Source: Linnemannia schmuckeri (Eukaryota > Mortierellomycota > Mortierellomycetes > Mortierellales > Mortierellaceae). From it: a stretch of DNA of 64,000 nt. A program made the translations under genes and the position numbers. The stretch is taken from assembly GCA_029449235.1 (NCBI GenBank), contig JANATG010000004.1:1736001-1800000 (forward strand). The letters are read 5' to 3'. The notes under the pieces are model-generated. The model was not told the origin of the DNA. It searched no databases and saw only the letters and a program-made list of their open reading frames with translations. Position 1 is the stretch's first letter, and each line of letters opens with the position of its first letter. This document shows positions 23,723 to 35,295 of the stretch, in pieces.

Positions 23723-26023
23723 ATGACTGTCATTGAGTTCACTCCTGTCCAAAGCATCCCCAAGGTGCTCCCTCAGTTACTTGATGCTATAATATTTGAA
23801 AAAGACCCTCAAGGAGGAAAGAGAGACATCTGCAGAGCTGGTTAATTGACTCCACATTCTTCATTTTCCTCGGCTCACTCCTACCTTCTTGATAGATTGT
23901 CGCCGACTCGCGCGCTTCCTTCTTGACCCACCGCACTCAGTCCCTCGAGTTCCGCAAGCAGCAGCGTACGTTCCTTTGCATCGACTTTTTTTCCATATCG
24001 GCTCTCATAAAATTCATCTCGGTTGACTTACCTTGCATCCCATTCTCTGTCCTTCTACCATCCACAAACAAACAAACAAACAAACAAAAAAAGTTGGTGC
24101 GTTGCTCAAGTTGGTCGAAGAGAATGCAGAGGACCTGGCAGCAGCAATCAAGGCCGACTTGAACCGCTCCGCCGACTTTGAGATCCCCACCTGCATCCGT
24201 GCCACCAAGGATTTCATTGATAACCTCGAGAAATATACCCAGAACCAGAAGGGTGTCAATGTTGCCGATAAGGATGATTCCTATGTCCGTCTCTCTCCTT
24301 TGTAAGCTTGCCTCTTGGCTTTTTTTACTCTTTGGTGGAGAAGGTTTGTAAATGATGAGGATACCATTACCAGGAGGTGATGGACTGGTTTTAATGCAAG
24401 TGCACCTTTTCTTTTTTTTTACATTTGTTGCTGACAAAACGATAGGGGAACCGTGTTGGTTATCGGTGCTTGGAACTTCCGTAAGTGGATGGTTGGGACC
24501 CTGGCCAAAATACGACTTGGACTGAGATGGTGTTATTTTATCAATGCAATGCATATGCACCACACAAAAAACAACATAAAAAGAGTACTAATGCATGAGG
24601 GGTGATCGGAGAATGGACAAGAAAACAAGCCCCACTACACTCGTAGACATCATCGCAGTTCCCTTTCGCCTTTCGCCGCTCGTTTCTTATTTTATCCTCA
24701 GCATTGGTCGTCACTCACACTGCTCTTTTTCTCCTTTTGACGTCGTGTCGTGTCGTCTTGTGTACGTATCGTGTCTCTCTTTACAACCTATCTCTAAATG
24801 TAGCAATCATGCTGGTGTTGGAGCCATTGGCGGGCGCTTTGGCAGCCGGCAACACCGTGGTCCTTAAGCCCTCCGAGAACTCAGAGCACTCCGCCAAGCT
24901 CCTCACCCGCCTCGTTGAGAAATACATGGACCCAACCATTGTCTCCGTCATCAACGGTGGTGTGGAAGAGACTACCGTCCTGCTCGAACAACGCTTTGAC
25001 CACATCATCTACACCGGTGGCACCCAGGTCGGTCGCATCGTCATGCAGGCCGCTGCCAAGCACCTCACCCCAGTCACTCTCGAACTCGGCGGCAAATGCC
25101 CCGCCATTATTACCTCCAAGGCTGACATTACCAAGGCTGCACAAAAGATTGCCGGTTGGAAGACTGCCAACTGTGGTCAAATTTGTTTGACCGTTGACTA
25201 TGTCCTTTGCCCCAAACACCTCCAGGAGCCTTTGATCCAGACCATCATCGGTACATGGCAGCATCTCTTTGGTGCCAACATTAAGGACAACAAGTCTTAC
25301 CCCAAGATCATCAACAAGCGTCAGCATGCTCGCTTGGAGGGACTGTTGAAGGCCGTCAAGGCCGAGAACAAGGTTGTCTATGGAGGAAGCTCGGATGCGG
25401 AGAACTTGTATATCGAACCCACGATTGTCACGGACGTCTCGCTCAAGGATACCATCATGCAGGACGAGATTTTTGGACCTATCTTGCCCATTGTTACCTC
25501 TGAGAGCTTGGCTGACTCGATCAACATTATCAACTCGGGTGAACATCCCTTGGGGCTCTACCTCTTCTCTGAGGACAAGGCCGAGGTCGAGGAGGGTACG
25601 TAATTTGCTCGGTTCACATTGTTCATATTTGCATCGGTTGTAAGCCGCGTTGATTATTTACAGGCCTCATTTTCGCTAACATGTTCACCTTCTTTTACTT
25701 CTGTTCATTTGATAGTGCTCTCCAAGACCCGCTCCGGTGCCGCCATCGTCAACGACGTCGCCTCTCACTTCTTGAGTAATTTCCCCCATTTCCCCTTTCC
25801 GTCGTGCCCACATTCAGATCCCTTTCTGGCATTCTACTCGTTATTTCGTCGCTAACAGTCTTCCTCTCATTTTTTTCTTTCTCCGCCCTCTTATCTCATA
25901 TTAGACCACTCGCTCCCCTTCGGTGGAGTCGGTCACTCGGGCATGGGCCGTTACCACGGCAAGTACTCCATCGAGGCTTTCTCCCACCAGCGCGCCGTCA
26001 TGGTCCGTTCCTCTCACCTTTAA
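23723..26023 (+). CDS. Aldehyde dehydrogenase, class 3-like (fatty aldehyde type)
   Basis: Oxidises aldehydes to acids with NAD(P)+. Seven exons: 23723-23764, 23896-23965, 24094-24301, 24446-24480, 24804-25595, 25716-25775 and 25905-26023, giving 441 aa. Motifs in order: IGAWNF (residues about 113-118), KPSENSEHSAKL, VTLELGGK with the general base Glu212, NCGQICL with the nucleophile Cys246, EIFGPILPI, and LPFGGVGHSGMGRYHGKYS near the end, typical of ALDH3 and yeast Hfd1. No C-terminal membrane anchor is seen, unlike some fatty aldehyde dehydrogenases. Exon 4 is only 35 nt and exon 1 only 42 nt. The first donor (GTGCTC) is unusual, but without splicing there the frame runs into TAA at 23844. 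Converges on TIM22, 416 bases between stops. Confidence 0.88.
24059..24093 (+). repeat. A-rich (CAAA)n acceptor region of ALDH intron 2
   Basis: CAAA units repeat just before the acceptor AAG at 24091-24093. The intron end is therefore A-rich rather than pyrimidine-rich. Confidence 0.7.
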
Positions 26024-26439
26024 AAAACCAACCAACGAAAACCAATAATAGCATGATGCTGTCTCTTTTAAGTGTCATATCTATTCGAGTGTACATATTG
26101 AAAAAAAAAAGTCTATGGATAGTATGGTGAAGCAAAATAAAATGCACAAATGAAAAAAATAGTAGGAATCGCAAAAACATGCGAAGTTGCTGTGAAGTAA
26201 AAGTACATGAGTAGTGAAGGAATGGGTTGAAAGGTGTTGAAAAATGCACGGAGAGCAATGACAAAAAACAAAAAGGAGGTGGTGTGAAGGATGATGGACA
26301 GGTAAGTTGGAATAAGAAAATGTTGGATAAGGTGAATCGTTCCTTTTGCCCTGAATATGAGAGCTCTCCCGCCTCCACATACTCCAAGCAAGTTCCTGAT
26401 TTTTGCCATAAATGCAGCTGTATCGCTATAATGTGCTGT
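26024..26439. other. Convergent 3' flanks of ALDH and TIM22
   Basis: Two stop codons face each other across 416 bases. There is AT-rich sequence with AATAAAA at about 26137 and no coding support. Confidence 0.5.
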
Positions 26440-27483
26440 TTAATCCGAGTGCCTGATCCAGTAGTCGATGGCTGTCGAAAAGGCCGCGAAACCTGCACAT
26501 CCAAAGGCCGAGGCCTTGGCTCCTCCCTTGGCCGCCAACACTCCTCCAGTAAAGCATCCTGCCGCCGCTCCGTTATAGATATCGTTCTTTGCACGGTACT
26601 ATTTCCATGAAGAGAAAAAACAAAGAAAGAAGGGATTGCAGTTAGCATCTTATTACCCAATGATTTCAGTTCATTTTTTGCCAACTGAACATAAACAAAA
26701 ACTAAAAAGGCAGCAAAGAATAAAACAAGACCAAAAACAACAAGTGAACATACGCCTTCGATGAAACATTCACTGGAAGAAAAGATGGCAGCGACGACCG
26801 CAAAGTTCTTGGCTGAGGAGTAGGAGCGGTTGCCCATATCCTTCAGCATGATCTTCATCTGCTCCTTTGTCGACAGTTCCTGAAGCTGCGGTGTCAACTG
26901 TGGGCCTGCAAACTCGAATGACGACATCACAATACCAAATACTCCTCCCAAGGCGAATCCTATCAACAAAGGGTTGTAAATCACAAAGGCGACAGTGGTT
27001 AGTGATACGATCCATACTTTTTACTTTTGATTCCGGGTCATCGCTCTACTGTAGGCCCGTTTTCAAATATTAGGCCCTGAGAAATCCAGATCGATCAATG
27101 CTCCTTTACGTCTTGGTGGCCGGTTTGTTGCATATCTGCTTTGTTCCCGATGTATTCCTTGTCTGCCCTGTCAGCAGAGTATATTGTTGCACCGGCTGAT
27201 ATAGTGATCCTGGGTACCACTAAATAGCAACAGCCAAGCTCCCTTGTTGCCGATCCTCCAGCTTCCTTGAATCCTGCTCTCAGCTGGCATCAAGTTCCCT
27301 GCTTCTCTCAGCACACACAGAAAGAGCAGCTTTATCCTGCAAAGGCCGTTCCGTACCTGTGACACCTCCAAAGACAAACTTGAAGGGGCAGTTCTCCCGG
27401 AAGACAGAGTTGAAGAGCGCCATGTCGCCCTGGTTGGGTGCGCCAGGCTGCTGAGCTGGTTGTGGCCAAGGGTTAGGGTTCAT
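26440..27483 (-). CDS. TIM22: Mitochondrial inner-membrane translocase subunit Tim22
   Basis: Channel-forming core of the TIM22 carrier translocase, which inserts multispanning proteins into the mitochondrial inner membrane. Exons on the minus strand: 27483-27357, 26959-26754 and 26598-26440, giving 163 aa. The N terminus is Pro/Gln-rich. Then come ENCPFKFVFGGVTG, the glycine-rich FALGGVFGIVMSSFE, SSECFIEGYRAKNDIYNGAA spanning the second junction, and a glycine-rich last helix (FTGGVLAAKGG). This is the Tim17/22/23 fold with four membrane segments. Cys32 and Cys145 match positions that form the structural disulfide in yeast Tim22. The first intron is long for this genome (397 nt). Its acceptor at 26961-26960 was chosen because it joins VTG directly to FALGG as in the family. 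Confidence 0.9.
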
Positions 27484-27935
27484 GATGATGAGATGTGTGG
27501 AGGAGTGAGGAGGGAGAAAAAGAGGGAGGAAGCGAGGGAGGAAGAAGTGGATGCGGGGATAAAGGAGAGAAGGGAAAAAAAAAGTGATGTTTGCCCGGGT
27601 GTGCCTGCAAAACCCTCTGCAAACTTGCTCACTCAGCGTTTTGTCCAAATTGAGTCGGAAGCACGAAAAAAAACATCTGAGGACTGCTTTTTCACTCGAT
27701 CCTTGATCTGACCAACGGACTATTCTTACACGTGATATCGATCTGCTAAGGCAAAGCCTGGACCGCAGAACCAAAGAAACGTACATTTATGCGTGTCGGG
27801 CCATGGCTCGTCGTGATGTTTTTAATACATATGTACACTTTTTGTTTGGTAAGGGGTAATAAAGAAAAAAAGGAAAAAAAAGTAGGGTCTAGAGGAAGTG
27901 AGCGAGAGAAAAATTATTGGATGGAGAAAGGAAAA
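27484..27935. promoter_or_regulatory. TIM22 promoter and 3' flank of glycosyltransferase gene
   Basis: Purine-rich on the plus strand just upstream of TIM22 (27490-27600), so CT-rich on the coding strand. AATAAAG at about 27858 lies in the 3' flank of the minus-strand glycosyltransferase gene. Confidence 0.4.
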
Positions 27936-30900
27936 TTACCGGGGGGTTGGAGAGGGAAGGGGTGAGAGGCGATAGCTGGGTGCGGGCGGTGCATCGACAT
28001 AGTCATTGTCACCATCCTCTGCTGAAGGAGGGGGTGTGGGCATGGGCGATGGCGATCCTGCGCCATAAGCCGTCACACCTGCAGGTGCCAGAGGGTCTGC
28101 TCCAATCGCCGAAATCGACAACGTCTCGATCGCCGGCACCGCTGTTGTCTTGGGCAGTGGCGTTGTGTGGGTCGAGTAGTAAGGCAACGTCTTGGCGCAC
28201 TTGAGATCCTTCTCCTGTCCTTCCCAGATTACCTCCTTGTTGTTGTTCCTGAGCAAGCATGGGTTGAGCTGTTCTTGCAGCGCTCTACCCCGCTTAATCA
28301 ACTCGGCACTCGTCGCCAGGTTGGCCCACAGATCCAAGACTGGGAGCGAGTCCCAGTCTGGCAACCGTCGGTTAGGAAGATCGTCTAACAGTCGCTCGCT
28401 ATCTGTCATCAGTGGAACCAAGAACGTGCCTGCACTGTTTCTCTGTTGCTTGGTGTGGGTGCCCCACTCCAGATGGTTGGTCGAAAAGGATGTAAAGTTG
28501 AAAAAGTTGGGGTACAGCATCACGTAGCCGCGCATATAGATCATCTCGATAAACAGTTTCTTCCACGAGTTGGACCAGCGGTTGGTTCTCGAGTTAGGGA
28601 TCTGCACAGACTGGAGACTGGTCTTGTTCCATTCGATATCCAGCAGACGGTCGGCAACGTACTCGTGGAACTCTCTCCAGTGCTCGGGGAAGTAGACTGC
28701 TCCCCAACTGCAGGGAAGCTGAAGCAAGAATGGTGTCCTGAGCTCGTATTCGGGTGTCTCAATGAAAATATCCTCGGGGTTGAACGGCGCTCTTCCTGCA
28801 AGATGTGTCTCGACAAACTTTTGAGAATACATGCTGACGCCAAACATGTGCTGGTAGAGCTGACTGTCGGGCGAGTATCGGTACTTGAGAATGTTGTATT
28901 TGATCCAGCTGTAGAACAGAGGAGACACCTCGACATCGTCCTCCAGCAGAACTGCATACTCGTTGTTGCCCTGGGGATACCATGCCTCGACGACTGCCAA
29001 CATCAGACCTCCACGACGGACACGGTGCCTCATAAACTTTTCGCCAAACTGCCATTGGAAGGATCCCGCCATCTGAATTGTGACGCGATCCGCCTCTGCA
29101 TCCATGTTGAGTGTCAATGAGACCTTGTCGTTCAGGTAGTGAGCATGCGACAGCGAACGCAAAAGACGAATGCACGATCCAGGACGGTTGTTCGTAATGA
29201 CTACCAGCTTGACCTCTGGCGTGTTCCAGTCTACAGCATCAAAAAAGAAAGGGTTTTAATACTGCGGATCACACACAAGTAATCAATACAAGGTCATCTT
29301 CCTTACAGAGTGACATGGTAACCTACTTTGAAGGGCTTGGATGGGAAGGTCGGGAATCCAGCGAACGTGCTCGATATCTTCGGGCTTGAGAGCAATAGCG
29401 GGAATGTTGGCACGAGCATGAGCAATGGCGAGTCCGTCAGAAAAGACCGAGTTAGGCTCTTGAAGATAAAAGATCACCTTGGGTCGGAGCGAATGGAGGA
29501 TATGGAAGGAATTGACAGAGACCTCGGATGCGAGGCGTATAGACTCTAGTTCAGTGGGCTTGTAGGGCAGGTGGCTCAACCGCATGTCATAAATGCCAAC
29601 GTGGCAGTCCTCTGAAGGCAAGAGCTGAGCAAACTCTTTACGTCCAAGTCCACGAGACGATCCTGCAACAGCCACATGGATGGAAGTGTCGGGTGAAAGA
29701 CTCCAGCGGCAGATTAGATCCTTGAGCAAGGCTGCCTCATCAATGTTGGATAAAAAGACAACGACACTGGACAGTTGCTCGTATTGAGAGACAAGAGCTC
29801 TTCCACGCTGAATCCAAGAATGCCAGATACTGCTCTCCTTGTAAAGTCGCTTGATGTCGGCGCAAAAGTTAGAAGGTGCAGTCTTTTTCCGCATGTCACC
29901 CCAGGTGGCTAAGTTGCGAGGATCGTTGGCGACCACAATGGATGGGATCGATCCATAGTATCGGAGCATAGTGCTGAGGTAGATGCTGATAGGAGCCTTT
30001 CCAGTCGACGCCCAGGGCTCGAGGCTCAAAAGTTGAAGGGTCTCTGTCCTGCCAAACCAAATGTCGGACAACACATCAACGGTTTCTGTTGCCTTGACCT
30101 GTCCGTTGCGATCCTCTTCAGGCAAGCATGTGATGTCGAGGTCGCTATCCAGGAAATCCTCTGGCATGGTCGACAATACTGCACCGTGGCTTCCAAGCAA
30201 TGCGCGCGAATACTCGGGGGTGTGGGCGAGACGGAGGAGAGTTCCGAGGTAGCTGCTTCCAGGAATAACGCCGTTCTCGAGCAAGAGGAAGAATTCCGAT
30301 GAAGCCTGACGAGCGACACTCCACCAGGGATCATTCTTGGATACGATGCGCATCTTCACTCGTTGCCTCTCCTCGTGCTCTTCCTCTGTCTCTGCGGCGT
30401 CGGATTCGCCCTCGTCAGTCTCGGCGCCTTCATCGTCTTCGTCATCTGCGCCGACATCCTCTTCTTCGTCATTGAAGGACGAGATTAGTTCCTGGGCCTT
30501 TGTGAGATCCTGATCCTCGGCGACGGCGATCCAGATGGCCTGAGGCTGATCGGTTTGGGTGAGGAGGGAGCGGATTTGTTTTGAGAGGGAGTCACCAAAG
30601 TCTTCGGGGCGGATGATGACGGTGACGGGGGCGGTGCCGTCTTCGTTGAGCATGAATTTTGAGTGGAGACGGTAGAGTTCCTGGTAGCTGTGTCTCAATG
30701 GTCGCCTGTGTCCGAGGAGGGCGAGAGGATCGGGATTGAAGGGCTGGTCGTTGTTGGACGCAGGCAGGATTTCTGTTGAGATGAAATTTATCGATAAATA
30801 AATTGCAAAATGCCCGGTATTGAACGTTGGTTGGTCAGTTTTTTTTCCTTTCTTTTCTTTGGTCTTTCGACTGTGTTCATAAACTGATCAGCGGACAAGA

Positions 30901-31297
30901 GAGTGAAAGAGCAATGGGGGGTTGTGTGTATGCTGTATGTTTGAAGTTGGGATAATAAAACGATTGACTCTTCCATTGGAATGGCAGGGCTCCCTTTGAT
31001 GAGCTTTTTTCTTTCATTCCTCCCAGCAAAAAAAAAAGAGAAAAAATGGAGCGGCGTAGATGCACAAGCAAGCGGCAGGGCAAAGTAAGAGAGAAAAAAG
31101 TATATACCTGGGTAGTAGATGTCATTGGAAGAGGATCCCGAGAAGAGGACTGAGGTGAAGGTGAGGAGGGCGATGAGGACGATGATAAGACAGAGAGCGA
31201 CCCTTGAGGAAAGAGTTCTAAGGGTCATTGTTGCCAGGTATTTTGCGGATCGGAGCCATGACAGGGGTGATGATGAACCGTTGCCGAGAGGTGGCAT
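27936..31297 (-). CDS. Type II membrane glycosyltransferase-like protein (GT2-like domain)
   Basis: Predicted Golgi or ER glycosyltransferase, 976 aa. Exons 31297-31108, 30772-29327 and 29230-27936. A single hydrophobic segment near residues 33-52 (VALCLIIVLIALLTFTSVLF) forms a signal anchor. A first domain starts around residue 110 (PVTVIIRPEDFGDSL..RSLL), GT2-like, and carries a strongly acidic low-complexity insert (about residues 140-170, Glu/Asp runs). The second half starts VVITNNRPGSCIRLLRSL and contains LLEDDVEVSP at about 641-650, the likely nucleotide-sugar/metal motif, as in the GT2 class and in plant and fungal relatives of unknown substrate. The last 90 residues are Pro/Ser/Thr-rich. 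The start is the first ATG; a TTG three codons before it extends the frame but is not used. The exact activity is not predictable. Confidence 0.82.
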
Positions 31298-33375
31298 CGC
31301 AGACAAGGGTGTTGAAAGAGAGTGAAAGAGAGAAAGGACGCTGATAGATGTAAGAAGGAGGAAGAGCTGGAGTAAAGTGATTTGCCAGTTTACAAAGCTG
31401 AAGGAGTGGGCTTTGTTCGTTCGCCGTCTTCTTTTGTAACTCGTTCAGCTAAAGTGAAGAAAAAAGTATGAGAGAGATGAGACCAGAAATAGGCCAATAG
31501 TGTAAAGCAAGTGAGAAACGAAAGGAAGGAGTGAAGAAGTAATAAAATGGCTAAAAGAGATGAAGAAGGAGTGGAGATGATGGTGATGAAAGGAAGAAGA
31601 AAGAGAAAGCAAGCTGCAATCCTGATGAGAAGTAGGGGCAACGTTATGAGGACAGGAAGGGAGTGGTCATGAGGCAAGGAAGAGAGAGAGAGAGTTGAGT
31701 GAGAAGTAGACAGTAGAAGGGGAGAGAGGGAAGGGGGAGGAGGGCGAGAAGAAGAAGAGAAGAAGACGGTGAACAGAAAAAGAAGAGAAAGGAAAAGTAT
31801 AAAAAAAGAACCAACAGAACGATAGAAGGAAAGGCTAGAAAAGGGTAATAATAAAGGGAGAAAGGAAAGACAAAGAGATCAAATCAATCAAACAACGCGG
31901 AATAAGGAAGACAAAAGGGGTGTATGTATGTGTGTGTGAGCACTACTACCATTCGACAAAAGAAGGAAGGAGGGTCGACAACAATGGAGGACAATGAAGG
32001 TCGGCTCGAAGGAGGTCGTTTTCTAATAAAAGGGCTTTTTTTTTCGACCGGGGCACTTTCTTTTTTTTTAACGGAGGAAAAAGATGAAGAGGACCGTGTT
32101 TCTCTCTTTCTCAATTTCCTTCTTTTGTCTGTTTTCCTTGTTGTTGCTGATTTTTTATTTTTTTGTTCATTGGTTAGTTCGTACTTTATTCACGATCAGG
32201 AGAAGGAAGGGCGAACAGTAGCAACCAAACGAGAAGAAAAGAGGCCCGAGAACCATAGTATTCACTAGATCTCTCAAGTAATATGCATCGACAACTCAAC
32301 AACAAATAAACATCTTCTGCGGCAACACACATCGTAACGCCAACTGCCATTTGAAGATTCAATTGCAAGAAGTAGCAAAGACACAGTTGACACAAGGTGA
32401 CAGGTGGCAGTAGGTCTATTGCTGTTGGCATTGTTCAACAACATTGTTCCATCTCAACAAACAAAAATGGAGAAAAGTTAGTAAGAATAAACAATAATGA
32501 GAGTGCTCACATCTCTGACGAGAGAAAGAGGGATACTCCCCACAGGATACTTAAAACAACGTAAGGGTCTCTTTTACTCCACTTGTTACCTACTCTCTCT
32601 ATACACATACCATACAGACGCCACCATTTCTCATGATCCACCCCACATACCATTGGAACACAACAATATGACCCACCATTGGCATGTACCATGGACGGTA
32701 CCTATTCCCTCTCGGTACCCTCTTTTCCTTTACTTCTCTACATGATATGCTCAGACTTAATGCTGCATGATCCATCTCTTTCGATTAACGACACTCGTTC
32801 ATTGCCAAATAACCATCTCTGAGCGATACGATAAACCTGCATAGTATGTCGTACATAACTATCATTTCATTTCATTCATACACGCTTACGAGCATCAATT
32901 GCTCAGCCAGGCACTATATCGAGGAGTTCTGTAATCAAATGTCGTGCTCCTTCCTACAACAACAACAGCAACAACAACAACAGGCAAAAAAAACACGTTG
33001 CAATCTAATATCCCTTGTCCCTTTTATTTTTTCACTGCGGCACAAAGAGTGCTTATTCAACCCCTTCGCTTTTTCCTAGTTCACTCCAATTGACCAATCA
33101 ATGGTCCCCGACCGATGGTTTGATCATGACTGCGGCCCATCCTTGGACAGCACTAAAAAGCCAATTTTCCTTTTTTCTATTCTTTTCTTCTTCTCTTCTC
33201 TCTCTCTTCTTCAACACTTCACACTCGGCAACCCCCCAATACATCTACACTTGTAACTCGCCCTATTTGCACCGGGCCCACTCACTATCAACAAACAACA
33301 CCACACTTTTCGTGTTCTCACTTGATCCCTTCATTGTTCAAGTGTAAAACCCATATTGCATCATTAAAACACTTT
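31298..33375. other. 2-kb divergent promoter region
   Basis: It separates the minus-strand glycosyltransferase gene from the plus-strand F-box gene. From 31330 to 31900 the plus strand is a long purine-rich tract (GGAAG/GAGA), the mirror of the CT-rich promoters. From 33160 to 33375 the plus strand is CT-rich. A CAA run at 32956-32982 is the only other repeat. No gene is supported between them. Confidence 0.5.
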
Positions 33376-35295
33376 ATGCCATTGACTCCTCTTTTTATTG
33401 AAACGTCTTCATCCCCCACCCTTCTTCCCCTTCACTCGCCCGCCACTCCTTCCCCTCCACTACCATCCTCCTCCTCCACATACCTTCGCCCACAATGCAT
33501 CCCCCACCTGCCTGAAGAATGTATCCAAGCGATCTTTAGCTATCTCTCGAAAGACATCTCAACCCTCCATGCCCTCCTCCTTGTCTCCAAGACCTTCTTC
33601 CGGATCGCCATGCCTTTACTCTACTCTGGCCCCTTTGACTTGATCGAGTCTAACCAGATATCATGGTCCTCTCAGGAACGAACCAGAAGGCATGCCCAGC
33701 TTCTCTTCTTGCTCATGAATTGCTGCTCCGAGCATCCTCAACTTCTATCGTCGACCGATGACAACAACAGTGAAGGAGGACATCCTTCTTCGCTGTGGGC
33801 AAACCTCCCTCCTGTCTGTCCTACTTTTCATTCGGATCAAACGGCCTTGAAGAAACCCCTGGTGGACTACCTCGCCGCATATCATCATCACTACCTCTGC
33901 ATGAATCTCTCCAGCACCTTTCCTATTCTCTTCCCCAACATCCAGCGACACTCTCTCCCAGTCCATGCAACCGCCCCTTCATCGCAGGTCAACACAACCA
34001 TCACCATGTTCACTCGTAACGAAATCGAGCGAACGCTGTTGTTACACCAGCCCGATCGTATCAAGACCATCTCCCTCCCCATCCAACGTCTCGCTGCCTT
34101 TGAATCCGTCGGCCCTCACCTCTCCTCCCTCGTACGATTCGAGCTTTTTGGAGTCAGCTGGCATTTCAACCTCGACCCAGCGATTGAGTTTCTCCAACAA
34201 CACTCGCGACTGCATGGAACCATTCGAGAACTCAAACTGGCAGGGCCCAATGACGACCGGCTGTTGCAAAAGCCGAGTCTGCATAGCATCATGAAGGCGA
34301 TCAAGTATCCCAAGGTTATTGATCTGTCGAGGTACAAGGAGGCCACTAAGGATTTAAACTCGTATGAGATCCAGGATCGGGATAGTTTGGAGCAGTTGCT
34401 TTTTGACCTTGATTTTGTCCCTCCACCCGTGCCGCCTCCTTCGCCGCCATCTCTTCTGCATCCGGCTCCAGTGGCATCCTTCTTGAGGGAACCCCGCCTT
34501 GTCCAAGAACAAGACCACTCGCTGGATCTCATCCGTACATGCCCACGCCTGACAACCTTACAGATCGGGATCCAGTCGCCCACCGCATTCAACTGGGCAG
34601 TCTCCAGGTACGATGCCGATCCCTCGACGATGCAACACCTCAACACCCTCCACCTTTCTTCAAACAAGACCTCGACCGTCAAGCAAGCGATGGAGGACTG
34701 CGTCTATGCATTCCGAGACACTCTGGAGGACTTGAAGGGTGTCGCCCTCCGTCTCTCACCCGTTGACCCAGCCCTCTCGGAGTGTCCACCCTTTTTTGGC
34801 TGGACTTGGCCCCTGCACCGATTGACCGTCCTGAGTCTCCGGGGTGAATTGGCCGGCTGGTTTGACATGAACTCTCTCAAGTACTGTCCAAAATTGACAG
34901 AGTTCCACTTGACGCTGTACCCATACTCGCCCGTGAAGGTTGATTACCTCGAAAAGGTTATCTTCGCCCCACATCTCAAAGTATTATCATTAGTCGGAAG
35001 ATGGATCCTCACTGACCGACTGTTGAGCATCCTGGGAGACGGTTTGCTCAAACTGAAAACCCTAACGGTCGATGGATGCGAACATGATGAATTGACAGAC
35101 GACGGGTTGTTCCAGGGTCTCGACAAGATGAGCTCCCTCGGAACTATTGAGGTGGAGCTAGGGCAACGAGTTGAGGCCCTAATGAGAGAGTATCGTGTTG
35201 CTCGTACCCGACCGGATCTCTCTATCCGCATGCGGTCTGATGATGCGCCCTGGTTTGAAGGTGAGGTCCGCCTCATGCCCGCCTTCCGCCCTTAG
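33376..35295 (+). CDS. F-box protein with leucine-rich C-terminal region
   Basis: Substrate receptor of an SCF ubiquitin ligase by domain inference. Single exon, 639 aa from the first ATG at 33376. An upstream extension to 33322 would need a TTG start and is rejected. After a Pro/Ser-rich start, an F-box lies at about residues 40-85 (IPHLPEECIQAIFSYLSKD, then HALLLVSKTFFRIAMPLLY). The remainder has irregular leucine-rich strands (for example LTVLSLRGEL, LKVLSLVGRW, LKTLTVDGC) and a proline-rich loop at about residues 351-366. Fungal genomes of this type carry large families of such proteins with variable LRR regions; the substrate cannot be guessed. Confidence 0.85.
   Translation: MPLTPLFIETSSSPTLLPLHSPATPSPPLPSSSSTYLRPQCIPHLPEECIQAIFSYLSKDISTLHALLLVSKTFFRIAMPLLYSGPFDLIESNQISWSSQERTRRHAQLLFLLMNCCSEHPQLLSSTDDNNSEGGHPSSLWANLPPVCPTFHSDQTALKKPLVDYLAAYHHHYLCMNLSSTFPILFPNIQRHSLPVHATAPSSQVNTTITMFTRNEIERTLLLHQPDRIKTISLPIQRLAAFESVGPHLSSLVRFELFGVSWHFNLDPAIEFLQQHSRLHGTIRELKLAGPNDDRLLQKPSLHSIMKAIKYPKVIDLSRYKEATKDLNSYEIQDRDSLEQLLFDLDFVPPPVPPPSPPSLLHPAPVASFLREPRLVQEQDHSLDLIRTCPRLTTLQIGIQSPTAFNWAVSRYDADPSTMQHLNTLHLSSNKTSTVKQAMEDCVYAFRDTLEDLKGVALRLSPVDPALSECPPFFGWTWPLHRLTVLSLRGELAGWFDMNSLKYCPKLTEFHLTLYPYSPVKVDYLEKVIFAPHLKVLSLVGRWILTDRLLSILGDGLLKLKTLTVDGCEHDELTDDGLFQGLDKMSSLGTIEVELGQRVEALMREYRVARTRPDLSIRMRSDDAPWFEGEVRLMPAFRP

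Noticed and set aside
33322..33375. Upstream extension of the F-box protein frame
   Set aside because: Would need a TTG start; the first ATG is at 33376 and the F-box lies well after it.
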